Numbered from the stretch's first letter, positions 1-12,160 are shown. The stretch is DNA of 64,000 nucleotides from Macrotrachela quadricornifera (GCA_022393335.1 JAJEKB010020600.1:785466-849465); one strand, 5' to 3'. Notes: generated from the letters alone by a model not told the origin. Numbers and translations: made by a program.

Positions 1-265
1 CCGTTTCCATACAGTAAAATGACCGGAACCGGCTAGAAAAAACACGGATCAGTGAAGCAGTATTTGGGACCGGAAACGGTGTATTACAAGCATTTCCGCA
101 AGCTGGAAAACAAACGGATCGATAGCGTATCCTTTCGGAAAAAACTAAAGAACTCACAGGATGCGTTGGTAAAACAACCCGTATCCCTCCGGAACGCAGC
201 AGAATTATCTCGTGTGAGTTCGGAAAAAACCGGAAAAGATACCGTTTCCCGCATCAACATTTAAA
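1..265. repeat. CCGGAA-rich GC island, left
   Basis: This stretch is visibly richer in G and C than its AT-rich surroundings and is studded with TTCCGG/CCGGAA and CGGAA words in both orientations. A 70-codon open frame runs through it, but its product is unlike any family I know and the composition is that of a repeat. The same word usage returns at 2056-2335, so the two may be ends or pieces of one element. The left boundary is cut by the window. Confidence 0.45.
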
Positions 266-424
266 AGACTTTCTCAAAATAATGAATCCTCAACAACGAC
301 AAAGACCATTTGCACAAAATCTCAACACATTATAGTAATGAATCTCAAAAATTCTTTACAATCAGATGCAATGCTCAAAAAGGACTTTTCTATAGTCAAA
401 AGTTTCTTGAACCTCCATTAAGAC

Positions 425-930
425 GTTTCAATGATCTGATTTAGACGTTTCGATGATCTGCTCTCCTGAGTAGTGATCACACCACCAATTGAAGCCAAAA
501 GCTTCATTGACGACCAAAAAAGCCTCTATAACACTTTTCGATAATCTGACGTGCTGAGCAGTAAGCACACCACCACTTGAACAAAAAAGTCTCATTGAGA
601 GTTCTCGATGATTTGCTTTGCTGTGTAGTTGTCATACCTCCAATACGAGGTAAGAGTGTCATTAAGAGCCCATACTATCTCATGGCGTCCTCTCAATGAT
701 ATGATCCAACGAGTGGTAATCATACCTCCGATAGAAGGTAAATTTCCATTGATGCTTCTCAATGATTTGAATCAATGCATATCAAACCTTTCATACAAAA
801 TAAAAGTCTCATTGAACCATTTCAATCATATGTCATAATGATTCATAACTATACCTCCTGAATGAGGTAATAATCTAATCGAGGCTTCACAATGATCTCA
901 ACTAATTCATATCATACACCAAATAAAATG
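425..930. repeat. Degenerate tandem repeat, Cats-of-'TCAATGATnTG' type
   Basis: A diverged unit recurs in direct orientation: a 'ttctcgatgatctg' core, then a variable GAGTAGTGAT-like part, then 'cataCCtCCaatngaagg'. Clear cores lie near 449, 536, 602, 690 and 757, with spacings alternating at about 87 and 66 bases, and weaker copies near 830 and 890. Small open frames here are by-products. It looks like an old satellite or transposon-internal array. Unit boundaries are approximate. Confidence 0.55.
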
Positions 931-2055
931 TGTAATTCTCTTAGACACCTCTCAATCGAAGATGAACTTAAGTGTCACGCTTAGGAAACCAAACCTTTCC
1001 TGAAATACATATCATACCGAAAATGTACGAAAAAGTGCATTCTCAATATCTAACACTCACTCCTAGATACAGACAGAACTATTCAACAAAGAACGCTCAG
1101 TAGGTAGTTGACCTGAAGCCTCAAAGCGACATCTCAATATTACAAAAGGCCTTGAAGAAAAAATATACTTTACCTCTCAATCTTATCTACATAAGATAAT
1201 CTATCCTCACACTTCGCGTTTCGGCTAAGTTCAAAAGAGACTCAAAATGACTTTTCATCTTATTGAAAATGGCTAAAGAAATCCTACCTGAAGTATTTTT
1301 CATACGAAGAAAAAGTATTATAATGTGTATGTGAAATACTTCAAATGGGCTTCGTTATTTAGACTTGACATGTTCAAAACAAAACGGTGAGTGGGTAGTC
1401 GACTTAAAGGCTCAATGAGACATTTGTAAAATACAAAGGATCTTTTGGAGAATTTTTTTCTCGTTATCGTCAGTTGTAGAAGATAGTTATTATCACTCTT
1501 CATTTTGGTTATCTTGTAAGAGGAAGTCAGATTTCTTTTCAGTAGTCATCAACGTCTGAGATGTGGAAGTGACATGAATGTTTTTTACATAGATGAAAGC
1601 CTTTGTGCAGTCTCATAATTCGCTTCATTAGTTGTGCTAAAATTTTGGCTGTTTTTTATGGATCTTTCGGTAGATCATTGTGAGGCAGATAAAAAAAAAT
1701 AGCTGGAAAGATGTTATGCTGGTTTAGTGAAATAATTGACATAAATTTCCGAATCATGTACTGTTTTAAAATGGATTGTTTTTATAACTTTCTAATTAAA
1801 AGAGATTCTAATCAATTTAAATCACAAAATTTTGATCAATTTATAGTATATCTTCAATTTCTGATGTTATTGTTGGACATTGATTTTTGGTCAAACTTTT
1901 TATAGCAATGAGTCGTAAGAAAATGCTGAAAAAAGAAACACTATTTTTAATAAGAGATTGATTTATTAGTCAAAAGATCATATTGTTCAACACAAAGCTT
2001 GAGATTCCTATTGTTAGCTCGAATCAGCCAGCTATGGTCGGTATATATATGAGTA
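931..2055. other. No gene seen
   Basis: AT-rich sequence with only short chance frames on either strand. I see no splice-flanked coding block, RNA gene or clear repeat apart from weak continuation of the 'TCTCAAT' words up to about 1250. Confidence 0.5.
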
Positions 2056-2335
2056 TCATTTCCGAATATAGGAAACAGCCGGAATAGTACGGAAAATGGT
2101 GACTATGGAACCAGATATATACGGCAAGTTCCGAAAATACGGATTTGGCCGGAAATTCGCCGGATTTTTTCCGACAGCTTTCCCGACCGTTTCCGGTCGG
2201 ATATGGCAGGAAAATTCCGGCGAGTTCCGACCCGGAATACTGCTTCCCTGATCCGGTAATTTTCGGTGAATTCCGGCCGGATCCGGTCCGTACGCTCCGA
2301 CCTGGGTAGTTATGGAAACCCTAGGTATGGCAAGT
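2056..2335. repeat. CCGGAA-rich GC island, right
   Basis: A second GC-rich island packed with TTCCGG, CCGGAT and CCGACC words. A 142-codon minus-strand frame crosses it, and its Pro/Arg/Asn-rich low-complexity product reflects the repeat words rather than a protein family. Together with 1-265 it brackets the tandem repeat at 425-930. That arrangement is compatible with one composite repeat about 2.3 kb long, but no terminal duplication could be identified. Confidence 0.45.
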
Positions 2336-3587
2336 GAATACAAATGATTGAAGTTGATCAATACCGTCAATACGATACGCATGTTCAACTTTGATTTTTT
2401 CGAAAAAAAAACGTTTCGTGTTAAATAACTATGATAGAAAACGACTACATTCTCTTTAACATATAAATACAGTTTAGAAAACAATTATTTTTCCTGTTCA
2501 AATTCAATTGTCTGTGAAAGAAAAAAGAAAATCATGCGGATATGAAATTAAAATTGTAAAATTACCAAAACATAATCATTCATATTGATTTATTTCTGAG
2601 TTAATACTAATTTTATCAGTCGATTAAATGTATCATTTAAAAGTATTGAGTATATCTTCTTTACCAGAAATCATGTAAATTTTAAATAGAATATCAACAT
2701 TTTATTGAATTGTGGAGTATTATTAAAAACTAAAGGAATCTAAAAAACTTCGCGATATACATATAAGCGGTGTTGTGTCTGCTATTTAATTTAATTTAAT
2801 TTTTCCACCAAAAGTTCGTCTGATCTCGAGATTATAGTTATCTATCTCTGATTTTTTTAATCGATATTGAAAATTCAAACTTCGGAAATATTAAAATGGC
2901 CTCTGGCTTGAATGATTGATTTCGACAATCGGCATTTCAAACATTAATATCATATGTTATTGATGGTATAACTGTACCAGTTTCAAAAAAGAGAGACATA
3001 GTGAAATGCCTTTAAAGCTTCTAGGGCGTTGTCTACCTATCCGATTATTTCTGGTTACGCCCCTGTCTCAAAATGAAATATGTATGCACCAATCACGTTT
3101 CTGTACACCTTTAATTGCGTTCTCTTTATTTTTTAAATCAGCTTTGATTTTTGTTTCTTTTCCCTTCACTTTTACTATCTATCTACGATTCAGTGCACAG
3201 CATAGCACACAAATGAATAAAAAACGAATAAATTATATCGATGGCCTTCAAAAATAATCATCGAAATGTGGAAAACGTGAATTATAAGACACATGGAGTC
3301 CACCATTAGTTATCTCTATACTTTCAGTGACACTATTTTATTTCATAATTACATCCGAATGAAAAACAAAATATTCATTATTATTCATTTATTTATAATA
3401 ACGTTTGTGTTATTTTTTATTTGTTTTTCTTTAGCTTTGTCATTACAATAGAAAATTTGATCAAAATGTCTCTCAATCTGGCAATTATTCTGATAGTTTT
3501 GATCAACATTAATAAAAATAGAAGTCAGCTTTTTACACCTCACTTTCTGAAATATTTACATTATTTGTTTATGCTTTTTTTGTGAAG
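2336..3587. other. No gene seen; may hold the 5' part of the next gene
   Basis: AT-rich sequence without a convincing coding frame. The cysteine-rich gene that follows has no recognisable start or signal peptide in its first visible exon, so an upstream exon could lie here, but I could not identify it. Confidence 0.4.
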
Positions 3588-5727
3588 TATTTGGATGTGA
3601 ATGTTCATCAAAAGATACTCGGCCTTGGCCGCGCGCTGATGCAGGCGATGTTCAAACCAACGGACAATTGAAATGCTGGTACGTTCCCAAGGTTGGAGAT
3701 GCTCGTGATAAATATTATTGCTTGTATCGAATATGTACAAGACAAATGTAATATTCGCACATTTCACATTTCTATGTGCTTTCTAGACTGACTGCAACCT
3801 TGAAACAGACGGTGACAACGGATTTTGCATCACCAAAACACGTATGTTTTCGATGCCTGTTTTTTTTTCAACAAAACTGTGAAGCCATTGAACTAGCACT
3901 GTGGGATCTCTAAAATAAAATTTTGTATATATTTGATTGTTCCGAAATGGAAAAAGGAAACGTTGAATATCAGACTAGTATTTTTCATTTAGTTTACATG
4001 TATAGACAACTGACAAATGAAGAGATAAGATTTTTGAAATTGAGTGTACTAGTTTATTTCTTATGAGTAAATTAAAATTGAAATATTATTGTTATTTTCT
4101 TTTTCTTTATAGCAACGACAACAAGCGCAGCGCCACTTCCAGGATCGGGCAATACGACAACTTCTACTACTCGAACTACAACTAGTAAGATATCTTTTAT
4201 AGATTGAAACGAAATGATATGTCTTTGAATTTTTTCTAAGTTCATCAGTATGTCTCAAACGATAGGTGAAAATAAGAAATATATTTCTATCAATTTTAGT
4301 TTTAGCTAACTATAGTTGAATAACTTACAATAAAATAAAGATCATGTGTTAAGAGACATTGAGAATTAATAGCGGCCAAAAAATACTTCTATTGATGCCC
4401 TTTCTTCTTTATTTAAAAATAATATTGAGTTTTGCTATTTATTCTTAAAGCATCTAGTTGCCGATGCCCCGCTATCGATAAGTTGGGAGCCAAACTTCTC
4501 GGTTCCCAGATCATCAATGGACTTTTGACATGTGGCTACAGTACCAATGACAATGGCTGTTGGTATGATTTGGTATGTGATCATACAATGTTAGATGATA
4601 TATTCTGTATTTTTTCATTTGTTTTTCAGAGTACGTGTCAACTTAAACAGGATCAACATGGAGGACAATGCACTGGCAATCAAGGTAAGTTCGAGATCTT
4701 TCTTTTTTTGTAGCGAATCCTTTAATAATCATATGAAAACTTGTTCTTTTCTCGAGTTAAGCAAAAAGAGTCTACATATAGACATTGAAGAGTTTGTTAT
4801 AATAGCCATATTTAAATAAATTTATAGAAAAAAGAAATCAAGAAATCGTTATAAAAGTATACAAGCTTTAGGATCTATGTCACTCTGCCAGTTGGCAAAT
4901 TTTATCTTCTCTTTTTTTGCACGTTGCTAGCTGTATAAATGATTTAGTTTGTTGAATTAACGGATGGACATTCTATTTCTGAATAGTCAATTCATTGAAC
5001 TAAATTGTATTCATGTACAGCCCATCTTATTACACTGTATAAATGCTATACTATCCGTCACATTTTCACATCATTTTAAACTTTCGTTTCATCCGTAAAT
5101 GATCTGAGAGGTGCTTTATTTATCTTCTCTATTACTATGCTCTTCTCTCATTCTTATCTGATTATTTTATTCTTTTTTAGATAAAAGCTTCTTCATTTTC
5201 GACTTCTGTTAATTTGTTGATATATAAATATTATTTTTGTGTGTTATATTACACAGACTCTCTCTTTAAACTAACCTGTTCTTGTTAAAAAAAAACAATG
5301 CATATTTCCAATGAATAAGTTTTTTATAATATCTAATTTGAATGGATTCTAAATTCCGAAGAAGCAATAACTTATGAGGTATAGGATATCCATTGAATCA
5401 TCAAACAGACACTACAAAAATTTATAGCTTCACCGTATCTCAACCAAATGTGTGGAATTTTCCCTGAGATATTTAGTCATATCTAAACAACTTATTGTTT
5501 ATTATTTCCTTCATCTTTCCGTTTCTTATAAGACCAAAAACAAAACAGGAAAGCTTCTTTCAAATGAAAACATATATCTTTTTATCTGAATAGAAACTGT
5601 TTGATGACTTACTGGACACCCTGTATAGCAGAATAAAAAAAATTATCTTTAAGTTTTCCTTCGAAAATATTTTCCTAAGTTAGGAAATCTATTTGGTGGT
5701 GTTACAGCCGTTCCTGCAAATTGGTAG
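3588..5727 (+). CDS. Cysteine-rich two-module protein with Thr-rich linker, 5'-partial
   Basis: Not a family I recognise. Six candidate exons were read from splice signals: 3588-3691, 3787-3841, 4113-4184, 4451-4572, 4630-4684 and 5708-5727. The phases join: exon 2 ends with one base that completes a Pro codon in exon 3, exon 3 joins exon 4 as Thr, and exon 5 joins exon 6 as Ala. The product has a first Cys module (CEC...GQLKCWY...DCNLETDGDNGFC), a Thr/Ser-rich linker from exon 3, and a second module of the same spacing (CRC...GLLTCGY...CWYDL, STCQ...GGQC). It ends AVPANW. Such Cys modules and O-glycosylatable linkers point to a secreted or surface protein. The donor of the first exon is uncertain: by comparison with module 2 the segment to about 3733 should also be coding, and no in-phase donor is visible there, so the gene may be decaying. 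The start is not found. Confidence 0.5.
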
Positions 5728-5767
5728 TAAAAAAAGAAACTTTTTTTAAAAACTTTCTATAAAAAAA

Positions 5768-5803
5768 GTACCTCCGCCACTACTTTTGAATCACCGTAAG
5801 TAA
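5768..5803 (+). repeat. Short dispersed repeat, copy 1
   Basis: A 36-base segment beginning AGTACCTCC and ending CCGTAAGTA is repeated with a few substitutions at 21911-21946. The shared stretch contains 'CCACTACTTTTG'. The wider flanks do not align by eye, so this may be a terminus common to two different or truncated transposons. Confidence 0.5.
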
Positions 5804-5849
5804 GATATTTCTTTTGTGAACCATTTCTAAAAACTATTACTTTTAACAG

Positions 5850-6070
5850 CAGCAACATCTACAACAATACGAGCAGCTGGAACTAGGACAACAACAACAA
5901 CACGAGCAGCCGGAGCTAGAATAACAACAACAACAACACGAGCGACTGGAGCTAGAACAACAACAACAACAACATGAGCAACTGAAGCTAGAACAACAAC
6001 AATAATACGAGCAGCGTGAGCTGGAACAACAACAAGAGCAATGTTATCAACAACTTCTTTTGGCACAACT
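5850..6070 (+). pseudogene. Thr-rich minisatellite exon, decayed
   Basis: A tandem array of roughly 45-base units built on (ACA)n plus 'CGAGCAGCNGGAGCTAG'. It follows an acceptor-like TTTTAACAG. In the plus frame it encodes Thr runs separated by R-A-A-G-A/T-R, resembling the Thr linkers of the upstream gene, but two units carry in-frame TGA (near 5974 and 6022). The complementary strand is open for 105 codons with Val-rich content, a by-product of the repeat. Most likely an old mucin-like exon or paralogue fragment; an alternative is a pure minisatellite. Confidence 0.45.
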
Positions 6071-6144
6071 TTAAGTGGTACAGTTTTCTTTTTTGTTTGA
6101 AATATAACACCAATGAATGTCTTAAGGATTTTTCTGACGTACAT

Positions 6145-9112
6145 TGAGGTACAGAAAAATTTTTGGTACTTTCTTCCCCACTATTTAAAAGTGTATCACA
6201 GTTTTGGTTTGGACAGTCATATACGATCCTAATAGCTATGTAGAGAATCGTTACTCAAGAAAAAATTCCTAGAGTTATTGCTACGAAACACTGCTATGCT
6301 AGTATTCTCGAGTGACATTAGAGCTCAATATTTCAGGTCAAAAACAATTTTATAGAAATTGCGAAGAATTATAGAGAGACATACTATGATCCCAAAAACT
6401 ATTTTTTATTAATCAAAGAATTACTTTATTCTTTATTTGATGAATTCTTTCTAATAACAAATTTAATGAGGCAATGCACTTTTACGAATGTCTAAGAAAA
6501 ATTTGATGCTGATCACACACACTCGCGATATCTTTTTATATTTGAACTTATAAATTTTGTTAGCAAAACAATTAGTTTTCTCTATTTTCCACGATTTTTG
6601 TGCCATAGTCTTCCTATGCTTTTTTTAAAGTTGTGTAAAACTTTGAAATATATTATTTTAGGAAAAAGCAAATCAAACATATCTATATTCGTGCCAATGG
6701 TTATTCTATGTAAGAGAATATTTTCTTACATATGTCTGACGTACTACTGTTATTGGTTAATTTGAACACTCGACAATATATATTCATTAACGTTAACCAA
6801 GATAATTCGCTCTTCTCTATATTATTTTGTTTCTTTACGTATTATCATGTTTTCTTTATTTTTTTTTACTTTTATTTTGAACTATTTTACGAGTTTGATT
6901 TTCTTAACACGTTGAACCGCGAATATATTTAACAACTGCTACAGACCGTCTTTTAACGAATTTGACTTATTATATGAATACAAATTAAGTTATCATGATG
7001 TTTTTAGTATTGCAATTTCAGTATAGTTTATTATGCTGCTTGATTAACAATTATTCTTGCAAATCTCAATCGATTAAAATGAATGTTGAAAAGTACATTT
7101 ATCAATTGTCAACGAAACTGTTTAAATACAAAAATATATAGATAGAATGACACGAGTAACCATGACGTGTTTTGATGACCTTGTCTTATAAATATATAGA
7201 TTCTGTTCAGATGATGTGATGTGTAAGTCAAGAAACTGATTCGATGGTATAAACGGATCTAAAGAAATCATAATATTGTTTTAAGGAAATAATTGCTTGG
7301 AGATATGCATACATCAGGCATGTGAGTTTTATTAAATTATGTGTTTAACAACAGTATTTTTAGTTTGTTATCTTTTTAAGAAATATGTTTTGATAAATTG
7401 CATTAATCATTTATGTTGATCATAACTGTTAAAAGAAGGTAATTTTACTTTAATTAGCATGAGATGTATAGCAGAGTATTATTGAACATAGATGAACATT
7501 GTGTTTTTATTCATAAAGTCAATGTGAAAGATTCACAATTTAGCTCGATGAAATTATTTACGATTGATATGTATATTTAGATGGCTTTCACAATATACCA
7601 TTTGAATCAATTAATCTTTGCGTAGGAAAGTCGTTCAACTGAAATGCACAATAACACATAATAAGAGTTGGAAATCAATAGAGTGAATATGAGTAGACAA
7701 ACAGTATTTATATTTATTACACTGATATCTTTCTTCTATGTCGTTTTTAATTTGGATACTTCTCAAGCACTATTGCTTATCTGTATTAGTAGTTAAATGA
7801 ATATGAACTTCGACAGTTTTAAACTGTTTCCATTTTTTTTTATAACAAAATTGTTCATCCAGTAAAAGATCATTCTATATAGCTGATATTATCAGTTTAA
7901 TTTGTCAAATATTGTACTCCTTGAGTTTCGATGTTTCTATTACTTCCCAGGTTCAGTTTCGTAAGTATCTGAAAATAAAACAAAACATCAGTTCGAGACA
8001 AATTAGTAAGATACTTTTTTTTATCATCTTCGATTGTAATGCTTCACTTAGATAATGTACTCCTTCATTTCCGATTTAATTTCAGGAGAGATTGAGTGTA
8101 ATAAGTGTCTAAATTAAACGAAATATATCGGTTTACTACTGAAAAAAGACTCTTCTCCTGTTCATATATACTACTTCATGAAACCATTGTTTCTGTCTTT
8201 TTATCTTTCAAAAGAAACCGAAGTTTAGTATTCTCTTTAACTTGTAAAAGTTAAATATTAAATGAACAACTTTTATACTATGTTTACAATAGAACTTCTC
8301 CTAAATCTTTATGGATTTTCTCGTTTAGAAATTTTAAGTAAACGAAACCAATAGATTAATGAGCATGAATAAATCTCATTGTGGAAATAATCATAAAGAT
8401 TAGCATAATATTCTGCCTCCATTGTAGTGTAGCTAATTGACAGAGATGTATCGATTAACAGAAAGAATGGTAGGATAAATATACATCATATGAAAAAGGA
8501 TATAATTAGAATAAACTGTTTGATATTGACTGCTGACAGACATTTCTGTTTTGAGATGAAAGATCTTTGGAGTTATGCATTAGTGGGACCTAAACTCGAA
8601 CTATAGCGATAATCGATTATATAAAAAAAAGTTTTCTTTCATAATCACATAGAAATTCTCTTCTAAAATAATACTTCTGACATTCGATAATGGTAGTATC
8701 AGTTTTGCTACATTTATTCAAACAATTTGAGCAATACAAATATCCATATTAACACAAATTATATTCTCCTTTAAAAACGAAATGAACAGTTTTTTTTTAA
8801 AGAAGAGAGACTAAAACAGGAGTAGGACGAAAAAGATTCTCCTATCAAATCGACAGTTTAAAAAATCGAAACCATCATTTAGTATAACTTAGTATATTAA
8901 TTAAGCGTCTTCGACGCCGAATGTGACGGCGCTTGGACGATCGTTTAAAAACTTGATCGTTAATTGCATGACTCATTCTAATCTTTGTAGTCTCAACCAA
9001 AGCAGATAATAAAATACAGAACAGTCATGCATGGCCTTCTCCACTATCTAACGATAGAAAAATTGGTGTGCGCCATTGTACAGAATGACGTTTATGATGT
9101 CAAAGGAAGTAA
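6145..9112. other. Long intergenic region, no gene seen
   Basis: About 3 kb of AT-rich sequence with no frame that looks coding. Near 8904-8970 there is a locally GC-richer, partly self-complementary patch (GCGTC, GGCGC and GATCGTT words) upstream of the zinc-finger gene that could be promoter-proximal; nothing firmer can be said. Confidence 0.45.
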
Positions 9113-9217
9113 AAAAGAAAGACGTGCTTCAATAGCGAAAGCAATGTTATTATTTATTACATCTGTGTATGTTTGTTAGGAAGTAGTGAAAAATCGCTCT
9201 ATCCAAAATTCGAGTGT

Positions 9218-10429
9218 ATGAACGGACTAATACGAGTAAATATTGTTGGTGAGCGAGCTGTTAGTCACGTAATAACTAGACCGAGAGTAGCTACAGGCAT
9301 ATGCAACATTGACAATAAACGAATTTGCAATGGTAAAAATATACCCCGAGAATTTTTCTGTCCGATCTGTTCATGCTTACTTTGGCAACCACGCTCCTGT
9401 GGACTTTGTCAGAATTTATTCTGTGAGACTTGCATTTCAAAATGGCTTCAGGTGAATACGAAGTGTCCATTTGGATGTGAACAGTACGAGGATAGACGTT
9501 GTTCACCTCAAATTCGATGTCTTTTGTCTAACATATGGATTCGATGTCAAAGTGCTCCATACGGTTGTACTGCTGTGCTTTCTTATGATACATTAGAGGA
9601 GCATCAGATAAATCAATGTCCGTATCCTATTATTCTTTGCCAGTATTGTGATAGTTTTATGCTAGCGAAAGAAATCGAATCTCATGAGAAACAATGTGGT
9701 GAAAGACTTGGAATGTGTGTCAAGTGCGCTAATTCCATCCCACTATTTTTGTTGCAAAAGCATCAATCCTTTTGTGCCTCAATGAACTCACAACAGCAAT
9801 TGCTACCCACCTATCAATTGCATAACTTAACGCAGCCTTTGGACACGTTACAACCTGACATTCCAATTCAATTAAGAAATATTTTCACTTTGACACGGAC
9901 TGAACAAGAGATTCACCAACAGTATTGTAATTTAGTTTGGTGGCGTCGTTTTTGGTCTCTAGGTTGGCTCATTCTCGCAAATCTGTTCAATGCTCCATAC
10001 ATTCTCCTTCTTCTTTGGAAGACAGGTTGCAGCACTACATTAGGCTATCTGATAAGTTGGATTATCATGATCTTTGCTTATTTTTTTCGGAACGTATGCA
10101 CCGGTTTTCTCTTCATTAGTCTTCTTATTGGACTTGCGCACTCTGGTGTACCATGGTTTTTTAATTCGATCAATGTCACTTCTATAATGATATTTTTTAC
10201 TATTCTCCTTCTAATAGTTGGCTCTACAATTATTTATGCCAATGCTCACTTGTTGAGTAAGAAAACCAAACTAAGATATGTCCTGTTAGAGTATATAATA
10301 ACTATTTTTCTATGGAAACTTGCCCTACTGTTTATTCGTTTTTATTTTCGCTGGATTCCTGCTTATGTAACTGCTACTTTCGTTTCTGGTATAAGTATTG
10401 CTCTTACTTTAACATTTAGATTCGTTTAA
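9218..10429 (+). CDS. RING/TRAF-type zinc-finger membrane protein (probable E3 ligase)
   Basis: Intronless frame of 403 aa from the ATG at 9218. The frame is open upstream to 9113 but has no earlier in-frame ATG, so an upstream exon is possible. Residues 48-87 form a RING-like finger: CPIC, then SCGLCQNLFCETC, then CPFGC. The position that is usually the zinc-binding His reads Asn (CQN before LFC), with an extra Cys at 61 that could compensate. Residues about 95-187 hold Cys/His pairs of TRAF-type fingers (CTAVL..DTLEEHQINQC; LCQYC...ESHEKQC). From about residue 240 the protein is a string of five or six hydrophobic helices to the C-terminus. By family knowledge such proteins are ubiquitin ligases; the membrane anchor suggests an endomembrane ligase. 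A tandem AATAAATAAA at 10531-10540 is a likely poly(A) signal. Confidence 0.75.
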   Translation: MNGLIRVNIVGERAVSHVITRPRVATGICNIDNKRICNGKNIPREFFCPICSCLLWQPRSCGLCQNLFCETCISKWLQVNTKCPFGCEQYEDRRCSPQIRCLLSNIWIRCQSAPYGCTAVLSYDTLEEHQINQCPYPIILCQYCDSFMLAKEIESHEKQCGERLGMCVKCANSIPLFLLQKHQSFCASMNSQQQLLPTYQLHNLTQPLDTLQPDIPIQLRNIFTLTRTEQEIHQQYCNLVWWRRFWSLGWLILANLFNAPYILLLLWKTGCSTTLGYLISWIIMIFAYFFRNVCTGFLFISLLIGLAHSGVPWFFNSINVTSIMIFFTILLLIVGSTIIYANAHLLSKKTKLRYVLLEYIITIFLWKLALLFIRFYFRWIPAYVTATFVSGISIALTLTFRFV

Positions 10430-10733
10430 TCATTCCAACAACAAAATTATTTGTAATCATAAACAGAGTACAAACAGTTTTCTCTGTATTCCTTACTTTT
10501 ATATCAACATACTAACTATTATCTAACTGAAATAAATAAACGAGATCTCTGAATTGCTACTTCCTAATTTATTTCATAGAAAAATGCAATGAAACAAGTT
10601 AATTATTGTCCATTTCAGAGTAAAGTGGACGTACGCATCTTTTGAATAGTTTTCGCTGTTTCACCGTTCGAAAGAGCGATGTTTGATCTAACCATCTATA
10701 TAAAAATGATTTTCAATAGAACCTTTTAGAACG

Positions 10734-11389
10734 ATAAAGAATGGGCCAGAAGTTCTGACTCGATTAAAAATGTATCTCTATGATAAAACGATGCGGTAAG
10801 AGACGCTCTACAAAATAGCCTATAACTGATCTTTCCTAACTCATATAGTAAGAAAATTATAGGCTTGGAAATATGCTTCACAAAAAAGAAAAATTAACCA
10901 TAGGCTTTCTTCTTCTGGTCATGTTTTTAAGAAATGTCCTGTAATTCCATCAAAGCAAAAGATTTTTCGATTGGGTTTGTCTTTTTTCGATGAGAAATAA
11001 TTGTTGTTCTCAACCTAAGTGTAAAATCAAATTTTGATCACATTTTTGTATTTCTTACTTCGACACATTGCTCAAAAGTATCAAATACAAACTGAATTTT
11101 CAGTTTTTCTAAATTTTCTCACGGAAATAATATAATAACAAAGAAGTTCGAGCCGAAATAATATCGAATTTACAAAACTTTCAGTTTTATGGATCATCTA
11201 TTATTTGCTTAGTTTTTTTGTAAAGCATATTTTTAAGCTTGTAGATTTCGTATTATATGCATGAGAGAGGATTAGTCATAGGCTATTTTGTAGAGCGTCT
11301 TGTATTGTATCTTGTTGTTATGGGAACACATTTTTATGTATATGTTTTAATATAAAAACTCAAGTTAGAGCTTCTGGCCCATCCTTTAA
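10734..11389. mobile_element. Foldback/MITE-like element with long inverted repeats
   Basis: The ends are inverted: TAAAGAATGGGCCAGAAG at the left (10735) pairs with CTTCTGGCCCATCCTTTA at the right. Deeper pairs are AGACGCTCTACAAAATAGCC (from 10801) with its complement at 11278-11301, and 'GCTTGGAAATATGCTTCACAAAAAA' at 10863 with the complement near 11216-11245. The arms are about 165-185 bp with mismatches. The interior is about 300 bp, AT-rich and non-coding. No transposase is present, so it would be non-autonomous. The target duplication is not clear. Confidence 0.7.
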
Positions 11390-12160
11390 ATGACGTTTTT
11401 CGTCGTCTTGTCGTTCGAAAGCGCTATAATTTGGTAAATATAAAAAGCTTTGTAGAACTAACTGCTGTAATGGCAACCTCTACTGACTATCTGGAATCCA
11501 TCATCAGCAGTTGGATCAATCTCTATGAAAAATTAGAAATAATATAACATGTATCAAAAATGTGATACACTTGAACTTTCATACAAATAATGCTTATCTT
11601 CTTATTTTAATCGATATCCAAATACTCATTACATATTTAGCCATCTTACTTCGCAGTTATTGTCGTTTTATGCTAAGTTTTCTTCTAGATTGTTTTTAGC
11701 TATAGTAATAAAATTTTATAGGTAGTAAATAATCTAAGAAACGTGCGCCAATTGATTAGAAAAATCATAATTACACATCAATGAACCGAAAAATACACTG
11801 ATCTTATCTCTTGAAGGAAACAACAAATGTGTGATTTTGAAGTCTTATTTTTCACAGTGGTAATGTAAGACAACATAAGGCGTTTGGATTGCCAACAAAT
11901 TTTTTGAGTGAAAACCGTATAGAACTCTATTCATATCTTTCAAATTCTCCAGATCTTAGCTTATGCCACTTATCTATATTCCCAAAACCCCAAAATCAGC
12001 TACATGGGATTTACTTCAACGACGAAAACGTAATGTTAACTACTTTAGAACAAACCAATATGATGCTTCATGTATTATTATATTTTAGTTCAATTTTATT
12101 TTAATGAGTTAATTATGGTAATGAATGTCGTTTTTGGCGTTTATAATTATTGTATTTCTT
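11390..12160. other. Intergenic, no gene seen
   Basis: AT-rich spacer between the foldback element and the 3' end of the NHL gene. A 71-codon frame near 11889 has no recognisable features and begins with a non-ATG codon, so it is not called. Confidence 0.45.

Noticed and set aside
2056..2484. 142-codon minus-strand frame
   Set aside because: Pro/Arg/Asn low-complexity product of the CCGGAA island with no start context, domain or splice support.
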